Translations under genes and position numbers: made by a program | Notes under the pieces: model-generated | The model's input: only the letters and a program-made list of their open reading frames with translations | Told to the model about the DNA's origin: nothing | The model's database searches: none | Source of the DNA: Hallerella sp963656065 | GTDB taxonomy: Bacteria; Fibrobacterota; Fibrobacteria; Fibrobacterales; Fibrobacteraceae | NCBI GenBank assembly: GCA_963656065.1 | Contig: CAVKGV010000028.1 | Location: forward strand, 1-15,671 | DNA length: 15,671 nucleotides | Direction: 5' to 3' | Shown: positions 1 to 7,112 of the stretch, one piece after another | Layout: the number at the start of each line of letters is the position of its first letter | Numbering within the stretch: the stretch's first letter is position 1

Positions 1-433
1 CGAGCCTCTGGACCTGTTTCCGCAAGAGCTGCCGCCCTCCCGGCGTATAGACGAAGAACGTCGCCGGGCTTTCGTCGGTGTATTGCGGGGAGGGGTCGCC
101 GGAAAGCCGCATTGAAGCCACGATGACCGCATCCGGCGTCCCCGCGTCATACGAACCGCAGGCCGCGACGAATCGCGACCAGAGACTGTCGTCGTCTTCG
201 CCGGTGGTGCGAGCGATGTTGATCAGTCCGGCTATGTAGTCGAGTTTTTCCCCGGTCAGCTTTTCGGAAATGTCGAAGACTTGGCCCAGCTCGATTCCGT
301 CGTTCTCGACGACCTGTAGCTTGTCCACGGTAGCCTTGAGTCCCCCCAGCCATTTCTCCGAACCCTTGAACTGTTCGAGGACGTACGGGGAGACTGTGTC
401 ATCCCAGTGGTTTTCCGGCGTCATGACGCTCAT
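1..433 (-). CDS. DUF2612-like baseplate/tail protein (3' end outside window)
   Basis: This gene starts at the ATG at 433, which overlaps the stop of the baseplate J gene as ATGA, and runs off the left edge after 144 codons. Residues around 50-105 show the pattern of DUF2612/P2 gpI-like baseplate proteins: a hydrophobic GEKLDYIAGL stretch, an R followed by an acidic DDD-SLW-RF segment, then a GTPDAVI segment matching the family's GT-x-x-x-I step. Family members sit directly after baseplate J and link the wedge to the tail fibres. The position here is exactly that, so the role is inferred from both pattern and order. A second ATG at 424 is possible, but the overlapping one fits translational coupling better. 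The C-terminal part is not visible, so full length and any fibre fusion are unknown. Confidence 0.7.
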   Translation of the reverse strand, partial: MSVMTPENHWDDTVSPYVLEQFKGSEKWLGGLKATVDKLQVVENDGIELGQVFDISEKLTGEKLDYIAGLINIARTTGEDDDSLWSRFVAACGSYDAGTPDAVIVASMRLSGDPSPQYTDESPATFFVYTPGGRQLLRKQVQRL

Positions 434-1356
434 GCGGAAACTACCGTGATGGATGAAGCGTCCGGGATGACAGCCGTCTGCTCGGACGAGATGGGGATGG
501 GGGAGGATGTCCAGTCGGAATCCGTGGCTTTCTTGACTTTTACCGCTGCATCCTTGATGCCGGGTATGCCGAGGAGCGACGCGCCAAGCCGGAACGGGAT
601 GACATCCTTGCCCGGGGAAAATTCGGACTTTGAAAATGCCAGGAGCTTTTCCTGCACGGTCGCATCTCCGGGATAGGCTTCCTCCCCGTAGATGGAGATT
701 TCGACAGACACGAGGATGTCGACGTTTTCCGGGACGGAATATCGCATCGTGAATTCCTGCCCGCTTGCCGCCGTCGCCGTGCCTGAACGGTTCCCCGATG
801 ACCTTATCCCCGCCGGCTTGCATTCCCAGATGGATTGGGCCACATGGTTGGCCGTGTCGTCGTTCCCTTCGGAGTCCGAATGCGAATATCCGGTCGGGAC
901 GGTGACCCGGAACGAGTGCCCCGGGATTCCGTCGTCGTTCGCATTCGGCTCGTCGTTGATGGCGAGACCCACCATGGGAGAAACCTTGTCTCTCAGATAA
1001 GTCAGCATTCCGTCGCCCGTAGCGAGACCCTGAACATTTGCCGCATCCATCCTTGACCGGAGCGATTCGTCCGTTTCACCGTCGCCCCTCTTGAGGCCGA
1101 GAAACGCGGCGAGGAAATCGAGATATTCGCCCGATGCAGAATTTCGGTTCATGTTGGAAACGATCGATTTCAGCATCTGGGTGACGCTATCGATGGTCTT
1201 GACTTCCAGATCCACGTGGTGACCGTCCGGTGATGTCTCGGACAGGTCGATTTCCTGTCCGAAAGTCGCCATCCAGTCGTCCTTGATTGCCTTGCGGATT
1301 TCCTGGAACCCGAGAAACTTGATTCCGCCGTCGTCAAATGTGAAAAGCTGAGCCAT
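430..1356 (-). CDS. Baseplate assembly protein J (wedge)
   Basis: A 308-residue protein of the baseplate J family (P2 gpJ, Mu gp47, T4 gp6 core), which joins neighbouring wedges into the ring around the hub. Family features visible are the N-terminal FGQEIDLSETSPDGHHVDL segment near 32-50, the SGEYLDFLAAFLGLKR segment near 75-90, the DESLRSRM step near 96-103, and a central stretch near 169-189 with AQSIWECKPAGI, matching the usual I-x(n)-PAGI-x-x-G element. Its ATG overlaps the stop of the gp25-like gene by one base (TGATG), and its own stop overlaps the next gene as ATGA. The order gp25, J, DUF2612 is the canonical baseplate wedge order. It is slightly shorter than many members, but nothing looks broken. 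Confidence 0.92.
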   Translation of the reverse strand: MAQLFTFDDGGIKFLGFQEIRKAIKDDWMATFGQEIDLSETSPDGHHVDLEVKTIDSVTQMLKSIVSNMNRNSASGEYLDFLAAFLGLKRGDGETDESLRSRMDAANVQGLATGDGMLTYLRDKVSPMVGLAINDEPNANDDGIPGHSFRVTVPTGYSHSDSEGNDDTANHVAQSIWECKPAGIRSSGNRSGTATAASGQEFTMRYSVPENVDILVSVEISIYGEEAYPGDATVQEKLLAFSKSEFSPGKDVIPFRLGASLLGIPGIKDAAVKVKKATDSDWTSSPIPISSEQTAVIPDASSITVVSA

Positions 1357-1721
1357 CAGAAATCCCCGCTTTCGATACTTCCGTCGGAAAGGCGTAGCGA
1401 GTAGGTTCCGGATACGTTCCGCCCCGATGTCCTGACGGTCATTCCTTCGACGCTATCCACTCCTTCCACCTGGAGTATTTTTTCTTTCAGTTCCGCCGCA
1501 ATTTCGTCGGTGAAGTTGGCCTGGTTGCCGAGTATGTCGTCGAACCATGGGATGCCTGCATCCCTGTTCGTGAAGCATTCGCCCTGGAATGTTCGCAGGA
1601 CGGTTCCGACAAGTCGCATCGTCCGTTCCCTGAATGTCGTAGCCCTGGCGATCCGGAATGTCCCGTCGCCGTTCGGTTCGGTATAGATGTCGTTTTCCCT
1701 GTCGAGAAGCCTTCCGTTCAT
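1356..1721 (-). CDS. gp25-like baseplate wedge protein
   Basis: A 121-residue protein matching the T4 gp25/Mu gp46-type wedge family, which sits beside the sheath initiation ring. Visible hallmarks are the N-terminal NDIYTEPNGDGTF segment, the short helix holding GE at 47-48 (family signature L-x-T-x-x-GE), then DAGIPWFDDILG at 54-65, where the family has a G-I-P-[WY]-x-x-[IL]-L-G block, and a C-terminal I-x-x-VEGV segment. The ATG at 1721 is preferred because the protein then begins at the usual place for the family. The reading frame is open further upstream, but that part gives no family-like sequence and overlaps the spike gene. The Shine-Dalgarno is poor (only GGGG touching the ATG). A 59-base gap with a copy of the TTTGCAAGAATTT motif separates it from the spike gene. 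Confidence 0.88.
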   Translation of the reverse strand: MNGRLLDRENDIYTEPNGDGTFRIARATTFRERTMRLVGTVLRTFQGECFTNRDAGIPWFDDILGNQANFTDEIAAELKEKILQVEGVDSVEGMTVRTSGRNVSGTYSLRLSDGSIESGDF

Positions 1722-1765
1722 ACCCCGAATATAGGCTGCGGAAGGATTGCATCGAGAAAACACTA

Positions 1766-1778
1766 AAATTCTTGCAAA
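1766..1778 (-). repeat. Intergenic motif copy A (TTTGCAAGAATTT)
   Basis: An exact copy of the 13-base motif, read on the transcribed strand. It begins two bases after the stop of the spike gene and 45 bases before the start of the gp25-like gene. No convincing -10 box follows at 16-18 bases. The function is unknown; a promoter or regulator site is the most natural guess. Confidence 0.6.
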
Positions 1779-1780
1779 AA

Positions 1781-2371
1781 TCAGCTTCCCGGCGTCGGTG
1801 GGGAAGATGGACCGACGGCTGTCGAGTGGATGTGCGAGGAAAGGTGGACGGCCGTAGCGTCGATGAACGTCCCCGCGGCTTCGGTACATTTCGCACACAC
1901 ATCGTCCGTCGCGAGCACCTTGCCTTTGATGCATAAGTCCGCCTCGGAGATGATTTTCCGTCCGGAAGCGGGAGTAAAAACAATGTCCCCTTCCTCCGTT
2001 ACGCGAATTTTGGCAGAGCATTTTTCCGCGTAACGGACAATCGGTATTGCCACCAGGTCGTTGAGCGAAAATCCGGCACAGGATGAAGGGACGATGTCGT
2101 CCCCTCCCTCTTTCTTCCATTTTTCGGAATCCCTGGAAAAGGCGACGAGCAGGACATGGTCGCCCGCTTTGGCCGGGAACGAAAACTCTGCGTTTCCGCC
2201 TCCGATTTTCATCAGCGGGACGCCTTCTATCGCCGGATTTTCCAGGTCGAAGACTCCGTTTCCGAGAACTTTCCTGATGACCGGGCGACAGTTCACCGTG
2301 CCGTCGCCGTTCGCCGCTGTGACGACCCCGGGAATTACCGTTTCCACGTTTTCCGCATCGAAGTTCCGCAT
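1781..2371 (-). CDS. Baseplate central spike protein (Gp138/gpV-like)
   Basis: A 196-residue spike protein, probably a trimer that pierces the outer membrane when the sheath contracts. The N-terminal 110 residues look like the OB-fold of Gp138/P2 gpV-type spikes: PGVVTAANGDGTVNCRP near 14-30, then a KAGDHVLLVAFSRD strand near 68-81. Residues 120-175 alternate in the way expected of a short beta-helix. The C-terminus carries HLSSHIHSTAVG (H176, H180, H182) followed by a proline/serine tail. In P2 gpV and phi92 gp138 an HxH at this place binds iron at the tip. A CxxC at 159-162 lies just before it, and there are six cysteines in all. No lysozyme domain is fused, unlike T4 gp5. The ATG at 2371 has a moderate GGAAAG site. 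It lies between hub and gp25 genes, the normal order. Confidence 0.85.
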   Translation of the reverse strand: MRNFDAENVETVIPGVVTAANGDGTVNCRPVIRKVLGNGVFDLENPAIEGVPLMKIGGGNAEFSFPAKAGDHVLLVAFSRDSEKWKKEGGDDIVPSSCAGFSLNDLVAIPIVRYAEKCSAKIRVTEEGDIVFTPASGRKIISEADLCIKGKVLATDDVCAKCTEAAGTFIDATAVHLSSHIHSTAVGPSSPPTPGS

Positions 2372-2479
2372 TTCGCTTTCCGCCGGCCTGTAAGCCGTTT
2401 TACGTGCCGACCGGGCACTTTATCGGCAAAAGAATAAAAAGCGCCAGGACAGGCCTGTTTTTTGAAAATTGTTGCAAAA
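2372..2479 (-). other. 108-base gap between hub and spike genes
   Basis: An A+T-rich gap. It starts with a motif copy directly after the hub stop, contains the 10-base palindrome ACAGGCCTGT (2451-2460) followed on the transcribed strand by CCTGGCGC and a T-rich run, and a small inverted repeat GTGCC/GGCAC (2404-2418). Neither is a convincing terminator. No gene is seen. Confidence 0.4.
2466..2478 (-). repeat. Intergenic motif copy B (12 of 13)
   Basis: TTTGCAACAATTT on the transcribed strand, with one mismatch to the consensus. It starts within two bases of the hub gene's stop codon and lies 95 bases before the spike start, the longest such spacing in the set apart from the partial copy H. 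Confidence 0.55.
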
Positions 2480-3487
2480 CTAGACCCTCTTCTCGACAGC
2501 TTTTCCGGTCAGCGAAAAGTTGCCTCCGAAATTGTCCCCGGCATAATGAAGTTCGGTGACGTAGTACTTGCCTAGGACCGATAGCGAATCTTTCCCGTCC
2601 TTGCGCGCGTCGATGTGTATCGGCGAGCCGATTTGAATCCCCGGGTTTATCAGGCACTCGAAATCGACCTCGTTCAGCGGCTCGACGGAAGCTTCGAGCT
2701 GTTTGCTCTTCCACACGTCCGGGTCTCCGCTCGACTTGAGCCCGATGTAATATTCCATGTTTTCCGAGAACGCATCCTCGGATGACTGGAATTTTTCGTC
2801 CCTTCGCGGCTTTGCCGAAATGAGGCCGGTCGAATAGTCAAGATAGACGGTCTCGAATTCCGCGTTGCAGTCCCGGTCCAGGTATATCATCTCGTTGTTG
2901 GAGATGATGACCTTTCCGCCGATGGGGCGGAGTCGGCGCCTGACAAATTCCGACACCGCGTCCCTGACGTTTCCGGTAGCGATGTATCCGGCGTCAAGCG
3001 TTCTTGACTTGAGCACCTCCGCGCCGGAAAGCGGGACTCCTACGTAATCGGCGATCCCCTTGAGGACGGCGTAGTAGGATTCGCCTTCCCTGAAAAATTT
3101 TGTAAAGAAGGTCCGCTGGAGCCGGTATTGCGCGCCTCTCTGTGAATTGCATACCAGGACGAGTTTCTGCGCGGTAGGGTCGTCGTCTTCCGGATATGCC
3201 GACGCAATCTGCCCGACAAAGACTGTGCCAATCATCCTGTCGTATCCCGCCTTGAACAGGACCGCGCAGCCGGAATCCATTATTTCCGCCGCCGTTTCGC
3301 GGTTCGGCGAATAGATGGTGAACGTGGCTGTGTCCTTGTAAAATTCCGTGCTGCGCGTTATTTCGAATTCGTAATGCAGGTTGTCTATCAGGTAGCCCGA
3401 TGTGGATGCGTTCGCGCCGTCCTTGAAAATGCCGACGTAGAGTTCCGTATTCCTGTTGAACGCCATGCCCTTGTCAAGCATCCGCAT
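2480..3487 (-). CDS. Baseplate hub protein
   Basis: A 335-residue protein in the place of the hub (T4 gp27/Mu gp44/P2 gpD role), the ring that joins tail tube to central spike. It has the make-up of such hubs: an N-terminal beta-rich half (YEFEITRSTEFYKDTATFTI near 39-58), the pattern GTVFVGQI followed by a strand of hydrophobic residues, a central helical domain with YYAVLKGIADYVGV, and a C-terminal GIQIGSPIHI plus YYVTELHYAGDNF segment typical of the last beta domain. The ATG at 3487 is chosen because GGAGG lies six bases upstream; ATGs at 3481 and 3466 have badly spaced sites. This start lies inside the plug gene, with a 14-base overlap. Family assignment rests on pattern and gene order, not on one diagnostic motif. 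Confidence 0.8.
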   Translation of the reverse strand: MRMLDKGMAFNRNTELYVGIFKDGANASTSGYLIDNLHYEFEITRSTEFYKDTATFTIYSPNRETAAEIMDSGCAVLFKAGYDRMIGTVFVGQIASAYPEDDDPTAQKLVLVCNSQRGAQYRLQRTFFTKFFREGESYYAVLKGIADYVGVPLSGAEVLKSRTLDAGYIATGNVRDAVSEFVRRRLRPIGGKVIISNNEMIYLDRDCNAEFETVYLDYSTGLISAKPRRDEKFQSSEDAFSENMEYYIGLKSSGDPDVWKSKQLEASVEPLNEVDFECLINPGIQIGSPIHIDARKDGKDSLSVLGKYYVTELHYAGDNFGGNFSLTGKAVEKRV

Positions 3488-3812
3488 CGAATTCCTCCCA
3501 TTCTTCCGGCGTCCCGTAAATCAGCATCCAGTCCGACCCGAGATTGTCGTACGTAATCCGGTCTTCGGCGAGACGGTTCATCTTCAGGACCCGGAAATCT
3601 CCGGCGAGCGTTGTCCTGTTTGCCGGTCCCAGAAGAGGGGAGCTCTCGACGAGCTTTACCGAATGGTTCGCTCCGTAGGATGTGACGAAATCCGAATACC
3701 AGTGCCCGTCCCGGTGGTTCCAGGAGACGAGAAAGTCGCAGACGAGTTCGCCCAGGTTCACGTTGAAACTCTGGACGCTTGAAATTGAAGGGTCGAATGG
3801 GATGGTTTTCAT
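3474..3812 (-). CDS. Baseplate plug protein (DUF6983-like)
   Basis: A 112-residue protein resembling the small phage baseplate plug family, found between the Dit-like/LysM protein and the hub in contractile tails. Visible pattern: an N-terminal IPFDPSISSVQSFNVNLGEL start, then CDFLVSWNHRDGHWYSDF near 25-42 (the family has F-x-x-x-W-N-x(4)-W-x-x-D), a GP-x(3)-TTLAGDF step near 62-72, and a C-terminal SDWMLIYGT strand. The start has a GGAG site eight bases upstream, and four bases separate it from the preceding stop. The end overlaps the hub start. The role is inferred from pattern and order. Confidence 0.7.
   Translation of the reverse strand: MKTIPFDPSISSVQSFNVNLGELVCDFLVSWNHRDGHWYSDFVTSYGANHSVKLVESSPLLGPANRTTLAGDFRVLKMNRLAEDRITYDNLGSDWMLIYGTPEEWEEFDADA
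3494..3498 (-). promoter_or_regulatory. Shine-Dalgarno deciding the hub start
   Basis: GGAGG lies six bases before the ATG at 3487, inside the plug coding sequence. Two later in-frame ATGs lack a well-spaced site, so this decides the hub start and implies a 14-base gene overlap. Confidence 0.7.
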
Positions 3813-3816
3813 TTTG

Positions 3817-4503
3817 TCACTCCATGGTTTCGATGTCCATCAGTTCTTTCAGCTGGTTTGCCGACAGTTCCTCCGCGGAGCGTTTCCCCGCTTTGGCCTT
3901 CGAGGCGGCTATGCGGTTCTCGACGGTGGACATGTCGTCCGGTTTCCATACGTAGTCGGAAACGCTGGCCTTGAGCGATACGATGTTCACCTCGCGGAGC
4001 GTTACGGAAAATCTGATGGCGTTCCCGCTCGATTTGTCCCTCTCGTATTCGATGCCGGTGATGACCATTTTCGGGTAGATGTCCAGCGAACAGACGAGAC
4101 GCACCGGTTCCTTTTTCTTTGCAAGTGTCCGCAATGCTTCCAGTTTCTGCAGCGCGGTGTTGGCGACAGATGACTGTACATCCGTCGATGCGTAGTCTTT
4201 TTCGAACGTCACCTTTTCCGAAGAGGATTTTCCGCCTATCCCATGGTTGGTGAACATCCCTTCCACGGATACTTCCTGGAGTTCGCGTTGTACGTGGTCG
4301 GAAACGGTCGCCCCGTTTTGCAGCGGGTGTTCGCCGACCTTGAACGCCAGTGCGTGTTTTTCGGATATGAACAGGTCGAACGGGAGCCCCGCGATTCCCA
4401 TCGTCTCCGTCTTGCGGAAGAACAGCGATGCGGGGATAGTCTGGGCCGTTTTCGGCTTCGTGCCGTCGAAAAAACTCGCCAGCTTGTTCGCGTATCCTAT
4501 CAT
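3817..4503 (-). CDS. Dit-like baseplate/tail-tip protein
   Basis: A 228-residue protein following the tape measure. Residues 50-160 resemble the Dit-like N-terminal domain of contractile phage tails: HALAFKVGEHPLQNGATVSDHV near 50-71 (family: H-x(n)-G-x-x-[VI]-[ST]-DHV), a strand VSVEGMF near 78-84, a helix of leucines and lysines, then EPVRLVCSLDIYPKMVI and a final beta strand VTLREVNIV. In related phages this protein forms part of the ring below the tube and often carries LysM; no LysM is seen here. The last 35 residues are lysine/alanine/glutamate-rich and probably helical. The ATG directly follows the tape-measure stop (TAAATG), with an AAGGGGGG run upstream as ribosome site. Confidence 0.75.
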   Translation of the reverse strand: MIGYANKLASFFDGTKPKTAQTIPASLFFRKTETMGIAGLPFDLFISEKHALAFKVGEHPLQNGATVSDHVQRELQEVSVEGMFTNHGIGGKSSSEKVTFEKDYASTDVQSSVANTALQKLEALRTLAKKKEPVRLVCSLDIYPKMVITGIEYERDKSSGNAIRFSVTLREVNIVSLKASVSDYVWKPDDMSTVENRIAASKAKAGKRSAEELSANQLKELMDIETME

Positions 4504-6342
4504 TTACACCCCCCTTGCCAGGGCGATTTCCTGGTTCCTCTTCATTTGCGATTCGATGAGCGCCCGGACGCTCTGGTTCAGCATAATGCCGATTTTCTGG
4601 AGGTCCGCGGCGACGCTCACGTTCTGCTCGATATTCGTATTGTTGAACGTGTTGTAAAGTTTCGTATCGCCTTTGCCGTCCTTTTGAGCCTGTGCCTGTG
4701 CGGCCTCTGCGGTCGCCCAGATGTCGAAATACGAGCCCTTGTAACGATTCTTGGTGAGCCTTGTCCCCTGGATCGCGTCGAATTTTCTTCTGTATGTAGC
4801 CTCGTCGATTTTCCCCGCCTTGAAGTCCCGATACGCCTCGATCATCTGGTCGTTCGCTTTGCTTATGACTTTTTCGTCTTCCTTGCGAGCCTTCTCTTTT
4901 TTTTTCTGGTCCACCCACTGCCCGAAAGCGTCCGCGAGGTTGACGATTTGCTGCAAGCCCCACGTGATCCCGGCGATGGCGACGGTCGTTCCGGCAGCGG
5001 TCTTGGAAAGGTTGCGGAATGCGCCGGAAAGACCTTCGTCCCCTTCCATGTCTTCCATGAACTTGGCGAGGCCTCCGAGAATGCCTCCCATTTTTTCCCC
5101 GTCTCCGAATATCATCTGATTGAACGCCTGCGAAAATTCTCGGACCTTTTCCACGGCCATATAGACGAGGAGCATCTTGAACGCGTCCTTCAGCTCGACG
5201 ATCTTCCCGACAGCTTTCGCGACTGTCCCGCCGAAAGACACTATTTTCGGGACTATCGAGGCGACCCATTTCCCGAAATTGAAAAGGTTCCCTAAATTGG
5301 CGGCGAGCGTATCGGCCATTACCGAGAACATGTCGCCAATCTTGTTGAAAAGCTCCTCGATGTCCGGCGCATGTTCCTCGATGGCGGTGACGAGCTTGTT
5401 GAATACCGGATAGAGTTTTTTACCGAGGTTTTCACGCATGTCGCCGAGTGCGTTGTTGAACCGGATGAGCGCGGAGGAATCCAGCCGGTTTACTTCTTCG
5501 GCCAGGCCTTTCCAGTCGCCGAGCGATTCCTTGAGCGCATCCACCTTCATCTGCTCGGTCACGCCGCCCAGCTTGCGTATCTGGGCGATTTCCTCGTCGC
5601 TGAGCGCGTCCCCGTATTTTTTCCTGTCCTTTGCCGTCCACTGGCCGTTATTCTCCACGATGGCGTCCAAAGCTTCGAGTTTCGACGTGTCGAACCCTTT
5701 CCGTCGCATGGCTATATAGTTGCCGTCATAAGCCATTCCGAGGCCCGTGGCGAGGCTTTCCATCTGTTCCGGGGACACTTCTCCGCCCCCGGTCATTCCC
5801 GCTGCGTAGTCCGCCAGAATGTCCATCATCGACTTGAGTGAATCCACCCCGTTCACGTATGTGGAAAGTTCGCCGGCTCCCTTTATCATCGCCTCGTCGC
5901 CGTAGATAGTCCGGCCCTGGATTTGACCGGCGTAATCCTTGATTTCCTGGAAATTTTCGAGCGTCCCTCGGTTCTTCATGACGCCCTTGAGCTGGTTTTC
6001 CGCGCGTTCTTGGGTCGAGTAAATTTCCATTGATTCCTTGCCGAACGACCAGACCTTTTCAAGCCCGTTGCGGATCGCGTAGATCGACAGGAATGACTTG
6101 GCGATGTCGCCGATTCGCTCCTTGAAGTCATCCATGCCGGACAGCCCGTCTCGGAACGTGTCGTTCAGGCCGTCCATTGATTCGCGCATGTCGTCCGTCG
6201 CCGCGGCGGTGTCCGAAATGGCGGATTCTACGGACCCGAAACGCGCATCCACGCGTTCCATGAGCGATTCGAGTTTCGTCAGGAACTCGGCGTTCCCGCC
6301 GAACTTGAAGTCCAGTTTGAATTCTTCGGATAGTTCTGCCAT
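4504..6342 (-). CDS. Tail tape measure protein
   Basis: A 612-residue protein, the longest in the window. It sits directly after the frameshifted tail chaperone and before the baseplate genes, as the tape measure always does. The N-terminal 100 residues form heptad-like helix (ESLMERVDARFGSVESAI and onward), the middle is glycine- and alanine-rich helix, and hydrophobic stretches lie near 389-397 and 449-470, typical of the part that enters the host membrane. The C-terminus is polar with KRNQEIALAR at the end. At about 0.15 nm per residue it predicts a tail near 90 nm, short for a myovirus. No peptidoglycan hydrolase motif is seen. The ATG follows the previous stop without a gap (TAGATG), with GAGG five bases upstream. 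Confidence 0.88.
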   Translation of the reverse strand: MAELSEEFKLDFKFGGNAEFLTKLESLMERVDARFGSVESAISDTAAATDDMRESMDGLNDTFRDGLSGMDDFKERIGDIAKSFLSIYAIRNGLEKVWSFGKESMEIYSTQERAENQLKGVMKNRGTLENFQEIKDYAGQIQGRTIYGDEAMIKGAGELSTYVNGVDSLKSMMDILADYAAGMTGGGEVSPEQMESLATGLGMAYDGNYIAMRRKGFDTSKLEALDAIVENNGQWTAKDRKKYGDALSDEEIAQIRKLGGVTEQMKVDALKESLGDWKGLAEEVNRLDSSALIRFNNALGDMRENLGKKLYPVFNKLVTAIEEHAPDIEELFNKIGDMFSVMADTLAANLGNLFNFGKWVASIVPKIVSFGGTVAKAVGKIVELKDAFKMLLVYMAVEKVREFSQAFNQMIFGDGEKMGGILGGLAKFMEDMEGDEGLSGAFRNLSKTAAGTTVAIAGITWGLQQIVNLADAFGQWVDQKKKEKARKEDEKVISKANDQMIEAYRDFKAGKIDEATYRRKFDAIQGTRLTKNRYKGSYFDIWATAEAAQAQAQKDGKGDTKLYNTFNNTNIEQNVSVAADLQKIGIMLNQSVRALIESQMKRNQEIALARGV

Positions 6343-6654
6343 CTATGCCTCGCTTGCGGATTCGCGCTTCATCTCGAAGTACGGGTTCCAGATTCGCTTG
6401 TAGTCTCCCTGCATTTCTAGGAACGCGGAGGCTAGCCGCATTTCCCCGAGCGTCCAGGAATCCACCTCCGGCAAGGGAAGCCGCAGACAGCAGACAAGTC
6501 GCCAGAAGGGTGCCTCGCTTGCCAGCCTCCCGGACATCGAGCCTACGTCGCCGAGTCCTTCGGAATCCTCGTCGTCGTCGGAAAGCATTTTCTGCACGAC
6601 CGGGTTCGCTTCGTTCAGTCGCCAGTGCCGGAGGTCTTCATCTTCGCAAAAGGG
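6343..6654 (-). CDS. Frameshift extension of tail assembly chaperone (T part)
   Basis: This reading frame overlaps the end of the chaperone gene and has no ATG or good ribosome site near its beginning (only a GTG at 6675). It is read as the -1 frame extension of the chaperone, as in lambda G-GT and P2 E-E'. A slip at the heptamer C CCT TTT (6654-6648) would join residue 126 of the chaperone to CEDEDLRHWRLNEANPVV, giving a 227-residue product ending directly before the tape-measure ATG. The extension is about 101 residues, with an acidic patch SDDDEDSEG and a tryptophan-containing C-terminal half (FWRLVCCLRLPLPEVDSW). In other phages the extension binds the tape measure while the common part binds the tube protein. 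Confidence 0.8.
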   Translation of the reverse strand, partial: PFCEDEDLRHWRLNEANPVVQKMLSDDDEDSEGLGDVGSMSGRLASEAPFWRLVCCLRLPLPEVDSWTLGEMRLASAFLEMQGDYKRIWNPYFEMKRESASEA

Positions 6655-7025
6655 GTAAGTTCGTAAGCCCTCCACAGTTCCAGCAGGAATCCGTAGAGAC
6701 CGTCCAGGTCGCCCTGGAACAGGTCATAGACGTTATCGGTCGTCACCCTGACGCTTTTTTCGGCGTCGGTCTTCCCGATGCGGACAACGTTCACGAGCGT
6801 CCTTTCGAGAAGTCCGTCAAATTCCTCGTCGCTCATGTCCGAAAAGGAATGCATGATGCGGAGAACGAATTCCTCCTTGCTCGAGTGCGCCCCGGCGAAC
6901 TGTGCGGCGATCGTTGTTACCTTCCGGTCAAGGTGGCAGGCGGCACGGCCCGTCACCGGATAGACCTGGTACCTGTAGCCTTCGTGCTCGATTTCCTTGA
7001 ACTGTGGTTTCGTTTCTTTTTCCAT
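6615..7025 (-). CDS. Tail assembly chaperone (G part)
   Basis: A 136-residue acidic protein between tube and tape-measure genes, the standard place for the tail assembly chaperone. Such proteins are needed for assembly but are absent from the virion. Visible: N-terminal YRYQVYPVTGRAACHLDRKV, a helical middle with MSDEEFDGLLERTL, and a C-terminal helix FQGDLDGLYGFLLELWRAYEL. A zero-frame stop comes ten codons after the slippery site, which gives the short form; a -1 slip gives the long form. The ATG has GGGAG about seven bases upstream. An 87-base leader before it carries a G+C-rich palindrome and a motif copy. The closest sequence family was not identified; the role rests on order, size and the frameshift site. 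Confidence 0.8.
   Translation of the reverse strand: MEKETKPQFKEIEHEGYRYQVYPVTGRAACHLDRKVTTIAAQFAGAHSSKEEFVLRIMHSFSDMSDEEFDGLLERTLVNVVRIGKTDAEKSVRVTTDNVYDLFQGDLDGLYGFLLELWRAYELTPFAKMKTSGTGD
6648..6654 (-). other. -1 ribosomal frameshift heptamer C CCT TTT
   Basis: In the chaperone frame the codons are ACC CCT TTT GCG, so the bases C CCT TTT fit the X XXY YYZ rule for a -1 tandem slip (to CCC TTT, next codon TGC). The new frame stays open for 101 more codons, up to the tape-measure gene. No strong hairpin was found by eye in the next 40 bases. Confidence 0.8.
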
Positions 7026-7112
7026 TTCTTTCTCCCATGTTCGGTACCATAAATATGCGGAAAGCGGCCTCCCGGGAGGGGAAACCGCTAAATCTTTACA
7101 AATTAGTTCTCG
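7026..7112 (-). other. 87-base leader of the chaperone gene with G+C-rich palindrome
   Basis: The gap holds the perfect 12-base palindrome CCTCCCGGGAGG (7068-7079) flanked by AGCGG (7063-7067) and CCGCT (7085-7089), so the transcript can form a two-part stem with a small side bulge. The bases after it (TTTCCGC then ATATTTATGG) are not a true T-run, so it is not a clear terminator. It may protect or attenuate the message. Confidence 0.45.
7090..7102 (-). repeat. Intergenic motif copy C (10 of 13)
   Basis: TTTGTAAAGATTT on the transcribed strand, three mismatches to the consensus. It starts ten bases after the stop of the 97-residue protein gene and 65 bases before the chaperone start. Confidence 0.45.

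Noticed and set aside
1722..2120. Upstream extension of the gp25-like protein to 254 codons
   Set aside because: It overlaps the spike gene, is arginine-rich and unlike the family; the ATG at 1721 gives normal family length.
2440..2465. Terminator at the ACAGGCCTGT palindrome followed by Ts
   Set aside because: The palindrome has no loop, and the only alternative stem is four bases; too weak to call.
3809..5269. 486-codon minus-strand frame overlapping the tape measure
   Set aside because: Arginine- and glycine-rich out-of-frame reading; the overlapping tape-measure and Dit-like frames have the recognisable proteins.
4243..5295. Long plus-strand open frame opposite the tape measure and Dit-like genes
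   Set aside because: It crosses two well-supported minus-strand genes and shows no domain pattern; it is a codon-bias shadow.
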